Source: Vannielia litorea
GTDB taxonomy: Bacteria > Pseudomonadota > Alphaproteobacteria > Rhodobacterales > Rhodobacteraceae
DNA length: 64,000 bases
Assembly (NCBI RefSeq): GCF_019801175.1
Contig: NZ_JAHVJR010000003.1
Span: 309,001 to 373,000 of the forward strand
Reading direction: 5' to 3'
Every line of letters begins with the position of its first letter. Position 1 is the first letter of the stretch. Shown here piece by piece: positions 8,033 through 16,605 of the stretch. The notes below the pieces were generated by a model. It ran no database searches, was not told the DNA's origin, and was given only the letters and a program-made list of their open reading frames with translations. Both the position numbers and the translations under genes were made by a program.

Positions 8033-8734
8033 ATGGACGAGCGGGACCAATTTGCGATGCAGCTGCTGTTGCTGGCGCTCGAGTATCCGCTGATCGCCGT
8101 GGCGCTGGCCGTTGTGCTGATCCTGACGCTGATCCTCGGCTACATTCTGGTTTTCTACGTGATCCCCGGCATGCTCATCCGCGCCGGGGTGCGGAAGCTG
8201 GAGGATGTGACCGCGCCGAAGGATGCCTCTGGCCGCCGGGTCCGGCAGACGATGGGCGCGCGGTTCATGGGGCGGGGCGATATTGCGCCGCTGGCCTCGC
8301 GCGGGATGGCGCGGGCGGCAGAAGAGTCGCTTGGCACCACGGTCATGCGCACCACATGGGGCATGCGCCTGTCGACGGTGGTGCTTGGCGGCGCGGCTTT
8401 GGCGGCGCTGCTCTTAATGGATATGGGGCTGGACCCGCAGGTGGCGCTGTTCGTGAAGCCTGCGGTGGTGGGCTTTGGCCTGCTTGGCCTTGCCCATGTG
8501 TTCAGCTTTGAGATGCGCTATGACCGGGATGTGATCATCTCGCAGAGCCTGATCCAGTTTCGCCGCGAGATCGCCTGGCGCGACCTCGTGGATATCCGGG
8601 ACGAGGGGAATGGCGTGTTTCGCCTGACGGGCGCGGATGGCAAAAAGATGCGGGTGCAGAAGTATCTCACCGGCATGAGTGATTTCCTGACCCGTGCCCA
8701 TGGCGTGATCGACGGGCGCGGCGCTTTTGCCTGA
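8033..8734 (+). CDS. Membrane protein of unknown function
   Basis: 233 residues, not recognised as a named family. It has one clear N-terminal hydrophobic helix (about residues 10-42, LLLLALEYPLIAVALAVVLI and on) and a second hydrophobic block around residues 105-150, then a soluble tail (RYDRDVIISQSLIQFRREIA ... DLVDIRDEGNGVFRL) that looks like a small beta-rich domain facing the cytoplasm. The ATG at 8033 follows GGAGGGCGAGGA. The open frame extends further upstream, but that part only mirrors ubiE. It is a single gene between divergent ubiE and co-directional mutM. Function unknown. Confidence 0.75.
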   Translation: MDERDQFAMQLLLLALEYPLIAVALAVVLILTLILGYILVFYVIPGMLIRAGVRKLEDVTAPKDASGRRVRQTMGARFMGRGDIAPLASRGMARAAEESLGTTVMRTTWGMRLSTVVLGGAALAALLLMDMGLDPQVALFVKPAVVGFGLLGLAHVFSFEMRYDRDVIISQSLIQFRREIAWRDLVDIRDEGNGVFRLTGADGKKMRVQKYLTGMSDFLTRAHGVIDGRGAFA

Positions 8735-8795
8735 GGGCTTGCGGGGCGCGGCGGGGTGGCTAGGTTTGGCGCCAGACGCCTGAGCCGGAGCCGAT

Positions 8796-9659
8796 ATGCC
8801 TGAACTGCCCGAGGTGGAGACCGTGCGCCGCGGTCTGTTGCCTGCCATGGAGAACACCGTGATTGCCGAGGCCCGGGTGAACCGGGAGGGGCTGCGCTGG
8901 CCGTTTCCGCCCGGCATGGCCGAGCGGCTAACCGGCCGCCGGGTGCTGGGGCTGCGGCGGCGGAGCAAGTATATTCTGGCCGATCTCGACAGCGGGGAGA
9001 CGCTGCTGATTCACCTCGGGATGAGCGGGCGGATGCGGGTGAGCGGCGAGGGGGCAAACTTGAATCCGGGGGTGTTTCATCACGCCCACCCGGCGCCGGA
9101 GAAGCACGACCATGTGGTGCTGGAAATGGCGAACGGCGCTCGCGTGACCTTCAACGATGCGCGCCGTTTCGGAGTGATGGACATGGTCGCCACGGCAGAG
9201 GCCGAGGCGCACCGGCTGCTCGCTGGGCTGGGGCCGGAGCCGCTGGGCAACAGCTTCAACGAAGATCATCTGGTGGCTGCGTTCCGAGGCAAGAACACGC
9301 CTGTGAAGGCCGCGCTGCTCGATCAGAAGATCGTCGCCGGGCTGGGCAATATCTACGTGTGCGAGGTGCTGCACCGCACCGGGATCTCGCCGGTGCGCAA
9401 GGCGGGCAAGATCGGCCCTGCGCGCGTGGCCAGCCTTGTGCCCGCGATCCGGGAGGTTCTGGGCGAGGCCATAGAGGCGGGCGGCTCCAGCCTGCGCGAC
9501 CATCGGCAAGCCTCTGGAGAGCTTGGATATTTTCAGCACCGCTTTGCCGCCTATGACCGTGAAGGCGCGGCGTGTTCCACCCCCGGTTGCAGCGGTACGA
9601 TCCGCCGGATCGTGCAATCGGGGCGCTCAACTTTCTACTGCGGGTCGTGTCAAAGATAA
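8796..9659 (+). CDS. mutM: Formamidopyrimidine-DNA glycosylase (MutM/Fpg)
   Basis: 287 residues. The mature N-terminus PELPEVETVRRGL gives the catalytic Pro2 and Glu3. LRRRSKYILADL contains the conserved Lys of the active site. The DNA-binding helix-two-turn-helix is followed by a C-terminal zinc finger with Cys pairs in CSTPGC and FYCGSCQR. The enzyme removes 8-oxoguanine and ring-opened purines from DNA and nicks the abasic site. Length agrees with the family (about 270-290). It is separated by 61 nt from the upstream membrane gene and by 64 nt from the downstream enoyl-CoA hydratase. Confidence 0.97.
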   Translation: MPELPEVETVRRGLLPAMENTVIAEARVNREGLRWPFPPGMAERLTGRRVLGLRRRSKYILADLDSGETLLIHLGMSGRMRVSGEGANLNPGVFHHAHPAPEKHDHVVLEMANGARVTFNDARRFGVMDMVATAEAEAHRLLAGLGPEPLGNSFNEDHLVAAFRGKNTPVKAALLDQKIVAGLGNIYVCEVLHRTGISPVRKAGKIGPARVASLVPAIREVLGEAIEAGGSSLRDHRQASGELGYFQHRFAAYDREGAACSTPGCSGTIRRIVQSGRSTFYCGSCQR

Positions 9660-9723
9660 CTTGCAGAGCAGCCTGACCCTGCTAACAAAGGGAGGCTTGG
9701 CACGACCGAAAGGACAGCCATCC

Positions 9724-10500
9724 ATGGCTTATGAAACGATCGCCGTCGAAACCTCCGATCATGTTTGCACCATCCGCCTCAACCGGCCTGACGCGCTGAA
9801 TGCGCTGAATGCGCAGCTCATTGGCGAGCTGGCCGATGCGGTGGCAGAGGCCGATGCCGACAAGGGGGTGCGCTGCCTCATCGTGACCGGCTCGGAGAAG
9901 GCCTTTGCCGCCGGGGCGGATATTTCGGAGATGGCCGACAAGGATTTTGTCGATGTTTTCATGGGCGACATGTTCGGCGCCCAGATCGACCGGATCCTGG
10001 CCTGCCGCAAGCCGATCATCGCGGCCGTCTCGGGCTATGCGCTGGGCGGCGGCTGCGAGCTGGCGATGATGTGCGATTTCATCATCGCCGCCGATACCGC
10101 CAAGTTCGGCCAGCCCGAGATCAACCTTGGCGTCATTGCCGGGATCGGCGGCACCCAGCGGCTCACCCATTTTGTTGGCAAGGCCAAGGCGATGGACATG
10201 CACCTGACGGGGCGGTTCATGGATGCCGAGGAGGCCGAGCGCTCGGGGCTGGTCAGCCGCGTGGTGCCCGCCAAGAAGCTGATGGACGAGGCCAATGCGG
10301 CGGCCCAGAAGATCGCCGAGAAATCGGCGGTGTCGGTGAAGGCGGCCAAGGAGGCGGTGAACCGCGCCTACGAGATGCCGCTCCGCGAGGGGCTGCTCTT
10401 TGAGCGGCGGCTGTTCCACGGGCTGTTTGCCACCGAGGATCAGAAGGAAGGCATGAAGGCCTTCCTCGAAAAGCGCGAGCCGCAGTTCCGCGACAAGTAG
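9724..10500 (+). CDS. Enoyl-CoA hydratase (crotonase family)
   Basis: 258 residues. Catalytic glutamates are in place: Glu112 within YALGGGCELAMMCD and Glu132 within FGQPEINLGVIAGIGGTQRL. The oxyanion-hole segment FAAGADISEM is also present. This is the mitochondrial-type short-chain enoyl-CoA hydratase that hydrates trans-2-enoyl-CoA to 3-hydroxyacyl-CoA in fatty-acid and related acyl-CoA breakdown. The ATG at 9724 is preferred to upstream in-frame codons because the protein then begins MAYETIAVETS, the usual start, with AAAGGA nearby. The fixed place between mutM and rpsT is typical of Rhodobacterales. Exact substrate length preference cannot be read from sequence. Confidence 0.93.
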   Translation: MAYETIAVETSDHVCTIRLNRPDALNALNAQLIGELADAVAEADADKGVRCLIVTGSEKAFAAGADISEMADKDFVDVFMGDMFGAQIDRILACRKPIIAAVSGYALGGGCELAMMCDFIIAADTAKFGQPEINLGVIAGIGGTQRLTHFVGKAKAMDMHLTGRFMDAEEAERSGLVSRVVPAKKLMDEANAAAQKIAEKSAVSVKAAKEAVNRAYEMPLREGLLFERRLFHGLFATEDQKEGMKAFLEKREPQFRDK

Positions 10501-10719
10501 CGGCCGTTTGGCCCGCAGTGGATGCGGAGCCGGCGGCTAGCGCGATCCACAACGGGGTTGGCAACGGCCGCCCAAGCGTGTAAATGCCCGCCGATACATG
10601 CGTGTGAGGCCCGCTCTGGCCAGAATCGCCCGGTAGCGAACCCGGGGTCGGGCTCTTCCCGCGCAATTCAGTTTTGAACGCCGCACCAAGGCAAGACCCG
10701 ACGAAAGAGAGACACACAC

Positions 10720-10986
10720 ATGGCCAACTCGCCCCAGTCCAAGAAACGCGCCCGCCAGAACGAAGCCCGCTTTGCCGTGAACAAGGCCCGCCGTTCGCGG
10801 ATTCGGACCTACCTGCGCAAGGTCGAGGAAGCGATCGCCTCCGGTGACAAGGACGCGGCCACCGCTGCCCTTCGTGCCGCCCAGCCCGAGCTGATGCGTG
10901 GCGTGACCAAAGGCGTCTACCACAAGAACACCGCTGCGCGGAAAATGTCGCGCCTCACCTCCCGCGTGAAGGCCATCGGCGCCTGA
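10720..10986 (+). CDS. rpsT: 30S ribosomal protein S20
   Basis: 88 residues, highly basic: MANSPQSKKRARQNEARFAV, then RRSRIRTYLRKVEEAI and a C-terminal KNTAARKMSRLTSRVKAI. This is S20, a primary binder of the 5' domain of 16S rRNA in the small subunit. The 219-bp region before it contains no gene; its ribosome site is weak (GAAAGAGAG), and S20 genes are often translationally autoregulated, though no specific element was identified here. A strong terminator follows at 11010-11040, so rpsT is transcribed separately from dnaA. Confidence 0.98.
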   Translation: MANSPQSKKRARQNEARFAVNKARRSRIRTYLRKVEEAIASGDKDAATAALRAAQPELMRGVTKGVYHKNTAARKMSRLTSRVKAIGA

Positions 10987-11009
10987 GTCGCTGCGACATA
11001 AATGCCATG

Positions 11010-11043
11010 GGGCGCCACCTTCGGGCTGGCGCCCTTTTTTGTT
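11010..11043 (+). terminator. Intrinsic terminator after rpsT
   Basis: GGGCGCCA (11010-11017) pairs with TGGCGCCC (11027-11034) around a 9-nt loop containing CTTCGG, followed directly by TTTTTTGTT. Perfect 8-bp GC-rich stem plus T-run; ends rpsT transcription before the dnaA leader. Confidence 0.9.
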
Positions 11044-11557
11044 CTCACAAAGCGCGAGAGCCCTAAAAACTAGGGCTTTCAGAGAGGTGGCGAGATTCGC
11101 TCCGGAAAAGAGTGAGTCAAGTCAAAAGGTCAGTTGCCGGGCCGCGCGGGCGCTTGCTATCACCGGTCCTGCGATTCACGTCGCCTAGGGGGGACATGGT
11201 CGTTTCCGGCCAGTTTCGGAGCTTCTGGGGAAGCGCTGCACCGAGACAAACGGACGGAGACGGGTTGCTGTCAAATTGACGCCAGAGGAATGGGGTAACG
11301 CCGTTCTGCTGGTGACGCTGCTGCTGACGCAACATGTCCGAAGATGATGTCACTGGCCGCCGGGCAAGGCTTGCGCCCGGGAGGTCTGCCTTTTGAATGC
11401 TCGCACGAGCGACCCGCACATCTGTGTGCCGGGTCATGGCACGGCATTGCCTTTTTTACCCCTTATGACGTGGGCCGCATGTGTGCGGGCCGCCGTGATT
11501 TGGCAGGGGCGGTTTGTTTGGGTGTGAAACAAACATAAAAAGGGACGGGAAATTCGG
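11044..11557 (+). promoter_or_regulatory. Long dnaA upstream region with GANTC cluster and inverted repeat
   Basis: No gene is visible in these 514 bases. They hold a perfect 7-bp inverted repeat AGCCCTA-AAAAC-TAGGGCT (11059-11077) and three GANTC sites, the CcrM methylation target in alphaproteobacteria, at 11094-11098, 11114-11118 and 11173-11177. I found no match to the TTATNCACA DnaA box on either strand by eye, so there is no support for calling this oriC. The last part (AAAAAGGGACGGGAAATTCGG before the ATG) is AT-richer and contains the ribosome site. It is probably the dnaA promoter and leader. Confidence 0.55.
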
Positions 11558-12973
11558 ATGCCACAAAGCAGATGGGGCCAGGTCAGTCAGTCGCTGAAGT
11601 CGACGGTGGGGCAGAACAACTTCAAGACCTGGATCGAGCCACTCAAGCTGAACAGCCTTGAAGACGGCGTTGCGCATTTCGAGGTTCCGACGAACTTCTT
11701 TGGCAACTGGGTGAGCCGGAACTTCTCGGACACCATCGTGAAGCACATGAGCCGCGACGGGCTCGAGGTGCGCCGGCTGGAGTTTCGGGTGCCGTCCGCC
11801 CGGAGTGGGGCCGCTGCCGCCCCCGCTGCTGCCGATGCGCCCGCCAAGGAAGCTGCCTCTCAGGGTGCGGGCCGTCCCGCCGCCGCCGCGGGCGCTGGCT
11901 CCGACACCTCCAATGGCTCACATGACGATGACCAGCCCGGTGCCACGCTCGACGAGCGCTTCACCTTCGACAGCTTCGTTGTCGGCAAGCCGAACCAGCT
12001 CGCCTATACCGCCGCGCGCCGTGTGTCCGAAGGCGGGCCGCTGACCTTCAACCCGCTGTTCCTCTATGGCGGCTCCGGTCTCGGCAAGACCCACCTGATG
12101 CATGCCATCGCATGGGCGCTGAAGGAGAACTGCCCGGAGAAGAAGGTGGTTTACCTCTCGTCCGACCAGTTCATGTATCGCTTTGTCCGCGCGCTGCGCG
12201 AAGACGGGATGCACGAGTTCAAAGAAGCCTTCCGCTCGGTCGACGTGCTGATGGTAGATGACGTGCAATTCTTCGCGGGCAAGAACAGCACGCAGGAAGA
12301 GTTCTTTCATACGTTCAACGCGCTCTCCGATCAGGGCAAGCAGATCGTCATCAGCGCCGACCGTGCGCCGCATGACATCAAGAAGATCGAAGACCGCATC
12401 GCCAGCCGCTTGGCCTCTGGCCTCGTCGTGGACCTGCACCCGACCGATTACGAGCTGCGCCTCGGCATCCTTCAGCAGAAGGCCGATTTCTACCGGAGCC
12501 ACTATGGCAACCTCGAAATCGGCAAGCATGTGCTGGAATTCCTCGCGCACCGGATCACCGGCAACGTCCGCACGCTGGAAGGCGCGCTGACCCGGATCTT
12601 CGCCTTCGGCAACCTCGTGGGCCGCGAAGTGACGCTGGACATGGTGCAGGAGTGCCTCGCCGACCTGCTCCGCGCCTCCGAGCGCAAGCTGACCATCGAA
12701 GAGATCCAGCGCCGGGTGTGCGAGCATTACAACGTGCGCATCTCCGACATGAACGGCCCCAAGCGGCACCGCACCATTGCACGGCCGCGGCAGGTTGCGA
12801 TGTTCCTCGCCAAGGGCCTGACCTCGCGCTCGCTGCCCGAGATTGGTCGCCGCTTTGGCAACCGCGATCACACCACGGTGCTCTATGCCGTGCGCAAGAT
12901 CGAAGAGATGATCCAGACCGACAGCACGCTCGCGGATGATATCGAGATGCTGAAGCGGATGCTGGAAGCCTGA
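11558..12973 (+). CDS. dnaA: Chromosomal replication initiator DnaA
   Basis: 471 residues. Domain I (1-80) mediates DnaB and DnaA contacts; residues about 85-133 form a low-complexity Ala/Gly/Asp linker (domain II). The AAA+ domain has Walker A GGSGLGKT (about 171-178) and Walker B VLMVDDVQF. Domain IV ends with the DnaA signature RFGNRDHTTVLYAVRKIE, which binds DnaA boxes. It opens replication at oriC and also regulates transcription. It is followed after 183 bp by dnaN and then recF. The upstream region with GANTC sites suggests cell-cycle-linked control as known for Caulobacter dnaA; that part is inference. Confidence 0.99.
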   Translation: MPQSRWGQVSQSLKSTVGQNNFKTWIEPLKLNSLEDGVAHFEVPTNFFGNWVSRNFSDTIVKHMSRDGLEVRRLEFRVPSARSGAAAAPAAADAPAKEAASQGAGRPAAAAGAGSDTSNGSHDDDQPGATLDERFTFDSFVVGKPNQLAYTAARRVSEGGPLTFNPLFLYGGSGLGKTHLMHAIAWALKENCPEKKVVYLSSDQFMYRFVRALREDGMHEFKEAFRSVDVLMVDDVQFFAGKNSTQEEFFHTFNALSDQGKQIVISADRAPHDIKKIEDRIASRLASGLVVDLHPTDYELRLGILQQKADFYRSHYGNLEIGKHVLEFLAHRITGNVRTLEGALTRIFAFGNLVGREVTLDMVQECLADLLRASERKLTIEEIQRRVCEHYNVRISDMNGPKRHRTIARPRQVAMFLAKGLTSRSLPEIGRRFGNRDHTTVLYAVRKIEEMIQTDSTLADDIEMLKRMLEA

Positions 12974-12980
12974 GCCGGGC

Positions 12981-12999
12981 GGTGGGCGGATTGCCCACC
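12981..12999. repeat. Dispersed GGTGGGC palindrome, copy 1
   Basis: GGTGGGC-GGATT-GCCCACC is a perfect 7-bp inverted repeat located 7 bp after the dnaA stop codon. Related copies lie at 49622-49640, 51893-51911 and 51940-51959, all immediately 3' of genes. Confidence 0.6.
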
Positions 13000-13043
13000 T
13001 CAAGGCGCAAATCCGGCGGTGGTACGAAGCCCCGCCGGAGCTG

Positions 13044-13073
13044 TTGCAGGAGGCGCCCTTGACGCCCCTGCAA
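13044..13073. other. Strong hairpin upstream of dnaN
   Basis: TTGCAGG-A-GGCG (13044-13055) pairs with CGCC-CCTGCAA (13063-13073): 11 bp with one bulged A and a loop containing CCCTTGA. No T-run follows. It sits 84 bp before the dnaN ATG and overlaps a TTGACG that could act as a -35 box, so it may be a dnaA 3' end, a dnaN operator, or both. Confidence 0.45.
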
Positions 13074-13156
13074 AACTCACGAAACTGCGAGAAACAACTT
13101 GCCTGCGGGGGGGATTTGCATAGTCTGCGCCTCCCGGCACCATGGGGGACTGAGCA

Positions 13157-14275
13157 ATGAAATTCTCGATCGAGCGGGCCGTTCTGCTGAAGGCCATCGC
13201 GCAGGCGCAATCGGTTGTGGAGCGACGCAACACCATTCCGATTTTGGCCAATGTGCTGATCGAGGCCGAGGGCGATGGCGTGCAGTTCCGCGCGACGGAC
13301 CTTGATATCGAGGTGGTCGACAAGGCCCCCGCGATGGTCGAGAAGGCGGGCGCGACGACGGTGAGCGCGGTGACGCTGCACGAGATTGTCCGCAAGCTGC
13401 CCGATGGCGCGCAGGTGCAACTCTCCGACGACTCCGCCGCCGGTCGGCTGACGGTGGAGGCGGGGCGCTCCAACTTCTCGCTCGCTACCCTGCCGAAAGA
13501 GGACTTTCCGGTCATGGCGTCGAGCGAATACGGCGCCAATTTCAGCGCCGGTGCGGCCACGCTGCGGCGGCTGTTCGACAAGAGCAAGTTTGCGATTTCG
13601 ACCGAGGAAACGCGGTACTACCTGAACGGTGTTTACATGCATGTGGCCACCGGCGAGGACGGGCAGGCGCTGCGCTGCGTGGCGACCGATGGTCACCGAC
13701 TGGCCCGTGTGGATGCCCCGCTGCCCGAGGGCGCCGAGACGATGCCTGGTGTGATCGTGCCGCGCAAGACGGTGGGCGAGCTGCGCAAGCTGCTGGATGA
13801 CGACGAGGCACAGATTGCCGTGTCGGTCAGCGAGACCAAGGTGCGCTTTGCCACGCCCGAGATCACCCTGACGAGCAAGGTGATTGACGGGACCTTCCCC
13901 GATTACACCCGCGTCATCCCGACCGGGAACACCAAGAAGCTCGAGGTGGATGCCGCCGAGTTCGCCAAGGCGGTCGATCTGGTGTCGACTGTCAGCAGCG
14001 AGCGCAGCCGCGCGGTGAAGCTCTCGCTCGACGAAGACCGGCTGGTGCTTTCGGTTAACTCGCCTGACAGCGGCGCGGGCTCGGCCGAGCTGGCAGTGGC
14101 CTATGGCGACGAGCATCTGGAGATCGGCTTCAACGCCAAGTACCTCACCGAGATCGCCAGCCAGGTGGATCGGGAGAACGCGGTGTTCATGTTCAACTCC
14201 GCGGGCGACCCGACCCTGATGCGCGAAGGCTCCGACACCTCGGCGCTTTATGTCGTGATGCCGATGCGGGTTTGA
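13157..14275 (+). CDS. dnaN: DNA polymerase III beta subunit (sliding clamp)
   Basis: 372 residues, the standard length for a dimeric three-domain clamp. It starts MKFSIERAVLLKAIAQAQSV and ends with the conserved ALYVVMPMRV tail. The clamp encircles DNA and tethers Pol III and many repair proteins. The ATG at 13157 follows GGGGGACTGAGCA. It is 31 bp before recF, so the two are probably cotranscribed. Nothing unusual in composition or length. Confidence 0.98.
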   Translation: MKFSIERAVLLKAIAQAQSVVERRNTIPILANVLIEAEGDGVQFRATDLDIEVVDKAPAMVEKAGATTVSAVTLHEIVRKLPDGAQVQLSDDSAAGRLTVEAGRSNFSLATLPKEDFPVMASSEYGANFSAGAATLRRLFDKSKFAISTEETRYYLNGVYMHVATGEDGQALRCVATDGHRLARVDAPLPEGAETMPGVIVPRKTVGELRKLLDDDEAQIAVSVSETKVRFATPEITLTSKVIDGTFPDYTRVIPTGNTKKLEVDAAEFAKAVDLVSTVSSERSRAVKLSLDEDRLVLSVNSPDSGAGSAELAVAYGDEHLEIGFNAKYLTEIASQVDRENAVFMFNSAGDPTLMREGSDTSALYVVMPMRV

Positions 14276-14306
14276 GGTCGCGCGGGTCTTTGCCCGCGCA
14301 ACGCTG

Positions 14307-15425
14307 ATGCCCCGCCTCGCCCTCACATCCCTGACCCTCTCCCACTTCCGCTCGCATCGCCGGGCGGAACTGGTGCTGGATGGCCGCCCGGTGGCCCTTT
14401 GGGGGCCGAACGGGGCGGGCAAGACCAATGTGCTGGAGGCGGTGTCGATGCTCTCTCCGGGGCGCGGGTTGCGGCGGGCTTCTGCAGAGGAGATGGCACG
14501 CGCGCCCGAGGCGCTGGGCTGGAAGGTGAAGGCGGAGCTGGCCTCGCTGGGGCATATGCACGAGCTGGAGACATGGGCCGACGCAGGGGCAACGGGCCGG
14601 GCGGTGAAGATCGACGGCAAGGCTGCCGCGCAGGTGGCGCTGGGGCGGCTGGCGCGGGTCGTCTGGCTGGTGCCGTCGATGGACAGGCTGTGGATCGAGG
14701 GGGCGGAGGGGCGGCGGCGCTTTCTGGACCGGATCGTGCTGAGCTTCGAGCCGGCGCATGGCGAGGCGGTGCTGGCCTATGAGAAGGCAATGCGCGAGCG
14801 CAACCGGCTGCTGAAGGACATGGTGCGCGACGCCCATTGGTATGCCGCGCTTGAAGCTCGGATGGGCGGAGAGGGCGCGCGGATTCACCGGAACCGGGAA
14901 GAGGCGCTCACGCGGTTGGCCGAGGCGCAGGGCGAGGCGGATGGAGCCTTTCCAGCCGCCGAGCTGGTGCTGACCCACCCTGAGCCGGCCTGCGATGCAC
15001 CGGGCGAGGCGGAGGCGCTGACGGCGGCGCTGGCGGAGGGGCGGGCGCGCGATCTGACCGCGACCCGCACGCTCACCGGGCCGCACCGTGCAGACCTCGA
15101 TGCGACCTATATCGCCAAGGGCACGCCCGCCCGGCTGTGCTCGACAGGGGAGCAGAAGGCGCTGTTGCTGTCTCTAATCCTCGCCAATGCGCGGGCGCTG
15201 GCGGAGGATTTCGGCGCGCCGCCGCTATTGCTGCTCGACGAGGTGGCCGCCCACTTGGACGCTGGCCGCCGGGCGGCGCTGTATGCCGAGATCGAGCGGC
15301 TGGGCGCGCAGGCCTTCATGACCGGCACCGGGGCGGAGCTGTTCGAGGAGTTGGGTGGCAAGGCGCAGCACTTCGAGGTGACGGAAGAAGGCGGGGTTTC
15401 GACCGTCAGCGAGGTGACGGTGTGA
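14307..15425 (+). CDS. recF: DNA replication and repair protein RecF
   Basis: 372 residues. SMC-like ATPase with Walker A WGPNGAGKTN (about residues 32-41), the ABC-type signature region near CSTGEQKALLLSLILANA, and Walker B PPLLLLDEVAAHLD. RecF loads RecA at gaps in DNA with RecO and RecR. It follows dnaN as in most bacteria. Its stop codon overlaps the GTG of the next gene (GTGA at 15422-15425), implying translational coupling to a DUF1697 gene rather than directly to gyrB. Confidence 0.97.
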   Translation: MPRLALTSLTLSHFRSHRRAELVLDGRPVALWGPNGAGKTNVLEAVSMLSPGRGLRRASAEEMARAPEALGWKVKAELASLGHMHELETWADAGATGRAVKIDGKAAAQVALGRLARVVWLVPSMDRLWIEGAEGRRRFLDRIVLSFEPAHGEAVLAYEKAMRERNRLLKDMVRDAHWYAALEARMGGEGARIHRNREEALTRLAEAQGEADGAFPAAELVLTHPEPACDAPGEAEALTAALAEGRARDLTATRTLTGPHRADLDATYIAKGTPARLCSTGEQKALLLSLILANARALAEDFGAPPLLLLDEVAAHLDAGRRAALYAEIERLGAQAFMTGTGAELFEELGGKAQHFEVTEEGGVSTVSEVTV

Positions 15426-15940
15426 GGCAGGTGCTGCTGCTGAGGGGCATCAACGTGGGCGGCCACGGCAAGCTGCCGATGGCGGAGCTGCGGGCTCTGT
15501 TGGAGGGCCTCGGGGCCACGGGGGTGCAGAGCTACATCCAGTCGGGCAACGTGGTGCTGAGCGATGCGCCCGCGGTGGAGCAGATTGAAGCGGCGATCGA
15601 GGCGGGGTTCGGCTTTCGGCCGGCTTGCCTCTTGATCGGGGCGGATGACTGGCGGGCGGCAATGGAGGCGGACCCGTTCAAGGAGGCGCGGGAGACGCCG
15701 AAGCTGCTGCATTGCTTCTTCTGCGCGCGCCAACCTGCGGCTGACATACTGGCGGTTGAAAAGGCGCTGGAGAATGGAGAACGGGCCGAGCTGCTGGGCC
15801 GGGTTCTCTACTTTCATGCACCGAACGGCATGGGCAAATCGAAGTTTCCGGCAAAGGTGGAGCGGCTGCTGGGCACACCCGCCACGGCGCGCAACTTTGC
15901 GACCGTCGCCAAGCTCGCGGAGATGCTGGACACGCCATGA
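15422..15940 (+). CDS. DUF1697 family protein
   Basis: 172 residues starting with GTG at 15422 (RQVLLLRGINVGGHGKLPMA), the exact DUF1697 N-terminus. Further family blocks are GVQSYIQSGNVVLS and HAPNGMGKSKFPAKVERLL. No biochemical role is established for the family that I know of. The GTG overlaps the recF stop and the end (ATGA 15937-15940) overlaps the next gene, so it is locked between recF and a LysE-type exporter. The start is chosen from that overlap and from alignment to the family; an ATG is not available. Confidence 0.88.
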   Translation: MRQVLLLRGINVGGHGKLPMAELRALLEGLGATGVQSYIQSGNVVLSDAPAVEQIEAAIEAGFGFRPACLLIGADDWRAAMEADPFKEARETPKLLHCFFCARQPAADILAVEKALENGERAELLGRVLYFHAPNGMGKSKFPAKVERLLGTPATARNFATVAKLAEMLDTP

Positions 15941-16557
15941 CGATCACTCCTGCCGAGCTGGGGCTTTATGCCTTTGCGCTCCTGATCCTGTTTCTGACTC
16001 CCGGCCCGGTGTGGATGGCGCTCACTGCGCGGGCGCTTTCGGGGGGCTTTCATGCGGCATGGCCGCTGGCGCTGGGCGTGGTCATCGGCGATGTGCTCTG
16101 GCCGTTTCTTGCGATCTACGGGATCACATGGGTGACGACCGTCTTTGCCGGGTTCATGACCGCGCTGAAGTTCGTCGCCGCTGCGATCTTCCTCGTGATG
16201 GGGGCGCTGATCTTGCGGAATGCGGGCAAGTCGATTGCCACCGACAGCCGCCTGACCCGCCCCGGCATGTGGGCCGGGTTCGCGGCGGGCGTGGCGGTGA
16301 TTCTGGCCAACCCAAAGGCGATCCTGTTCTACATGGGGGTGTTGCCGGGGTTCTTTGATCTGACCCAGGTGACATGGGGTGACATCGCCACCATCACCGC
16401 GATCTCCGCCGTGGTGCCGCTCGTCGGCAACCTCTTTTTCGCGCTGATGATCGACCGGGCGCGACGGCTCTTGGCCTCGCCGCGGGCGCTGCGGCGGACG
16501 AACATTGTGGCGGGGAGCCTGCTGATTGTGGTGGGGCTGATCATTCCGTTCACCTGA
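15937..16557 (+). CDS. LysE/RhtB family amino-acid exporter
   Basis: 206 residues with about six hydrophobic segments and the LysE family N-terminus LYAFALLILFLTPGPVWMAL, including the TPGP motif. Other blocks are FVAAAIFLVMGALILRNAGK and FAAGVAVILANPKAILFYMG. The family exports amino acids or derivatives such as homoserine lactone and threonine across the inner membrane. It overlaps the DUF1697 gene by four bases. The specific substrate cannot be deduced. Confidence 0.9.
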   Translation: MTITPAELGLYAFALLILFLTPGPVWMALTARALSGGFHAAWPLALGVVIGDVLWPFLAIYGITWVTTVFAGFMTALKFVAAAIFLVMGALILRNAGKSIATDSRLTRPGMWAGFAAGVAVILANPKAILFYMGVLPGFFDLTQVTWGDIATITAISAVVPLVGNLFFALMIDRARRLLASPRALRRTNIVAGSLLIVVGLIIPFT

Positions 16558-16605
16558 CGGAAAACGTCACTGGCGTTCAGGGGCTTGCCCGGTATCCTGC
16601 CGCAA

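Noticed and set aside
5647..8511. A 954-codon open frame on the plus strand covering ubiB and ubiE
   Set aside because: It is the antisense shadow of two well-conserved minus-strand genes in high-GC DNA; its translation shows no recognisable domain.
11044..11557. oriC next to dnaA
   Set aside because: No TTATNCACA-type boxes or clear AT-rich unwinding element seen; alphaproteobacterial origins often lie away from dnaA.
11918..14620. A 900-codon minus-strand open frame under dnaA and dnaN
   Set aside because: Antisense to certain genes and without family character; a codon-bias artefact.
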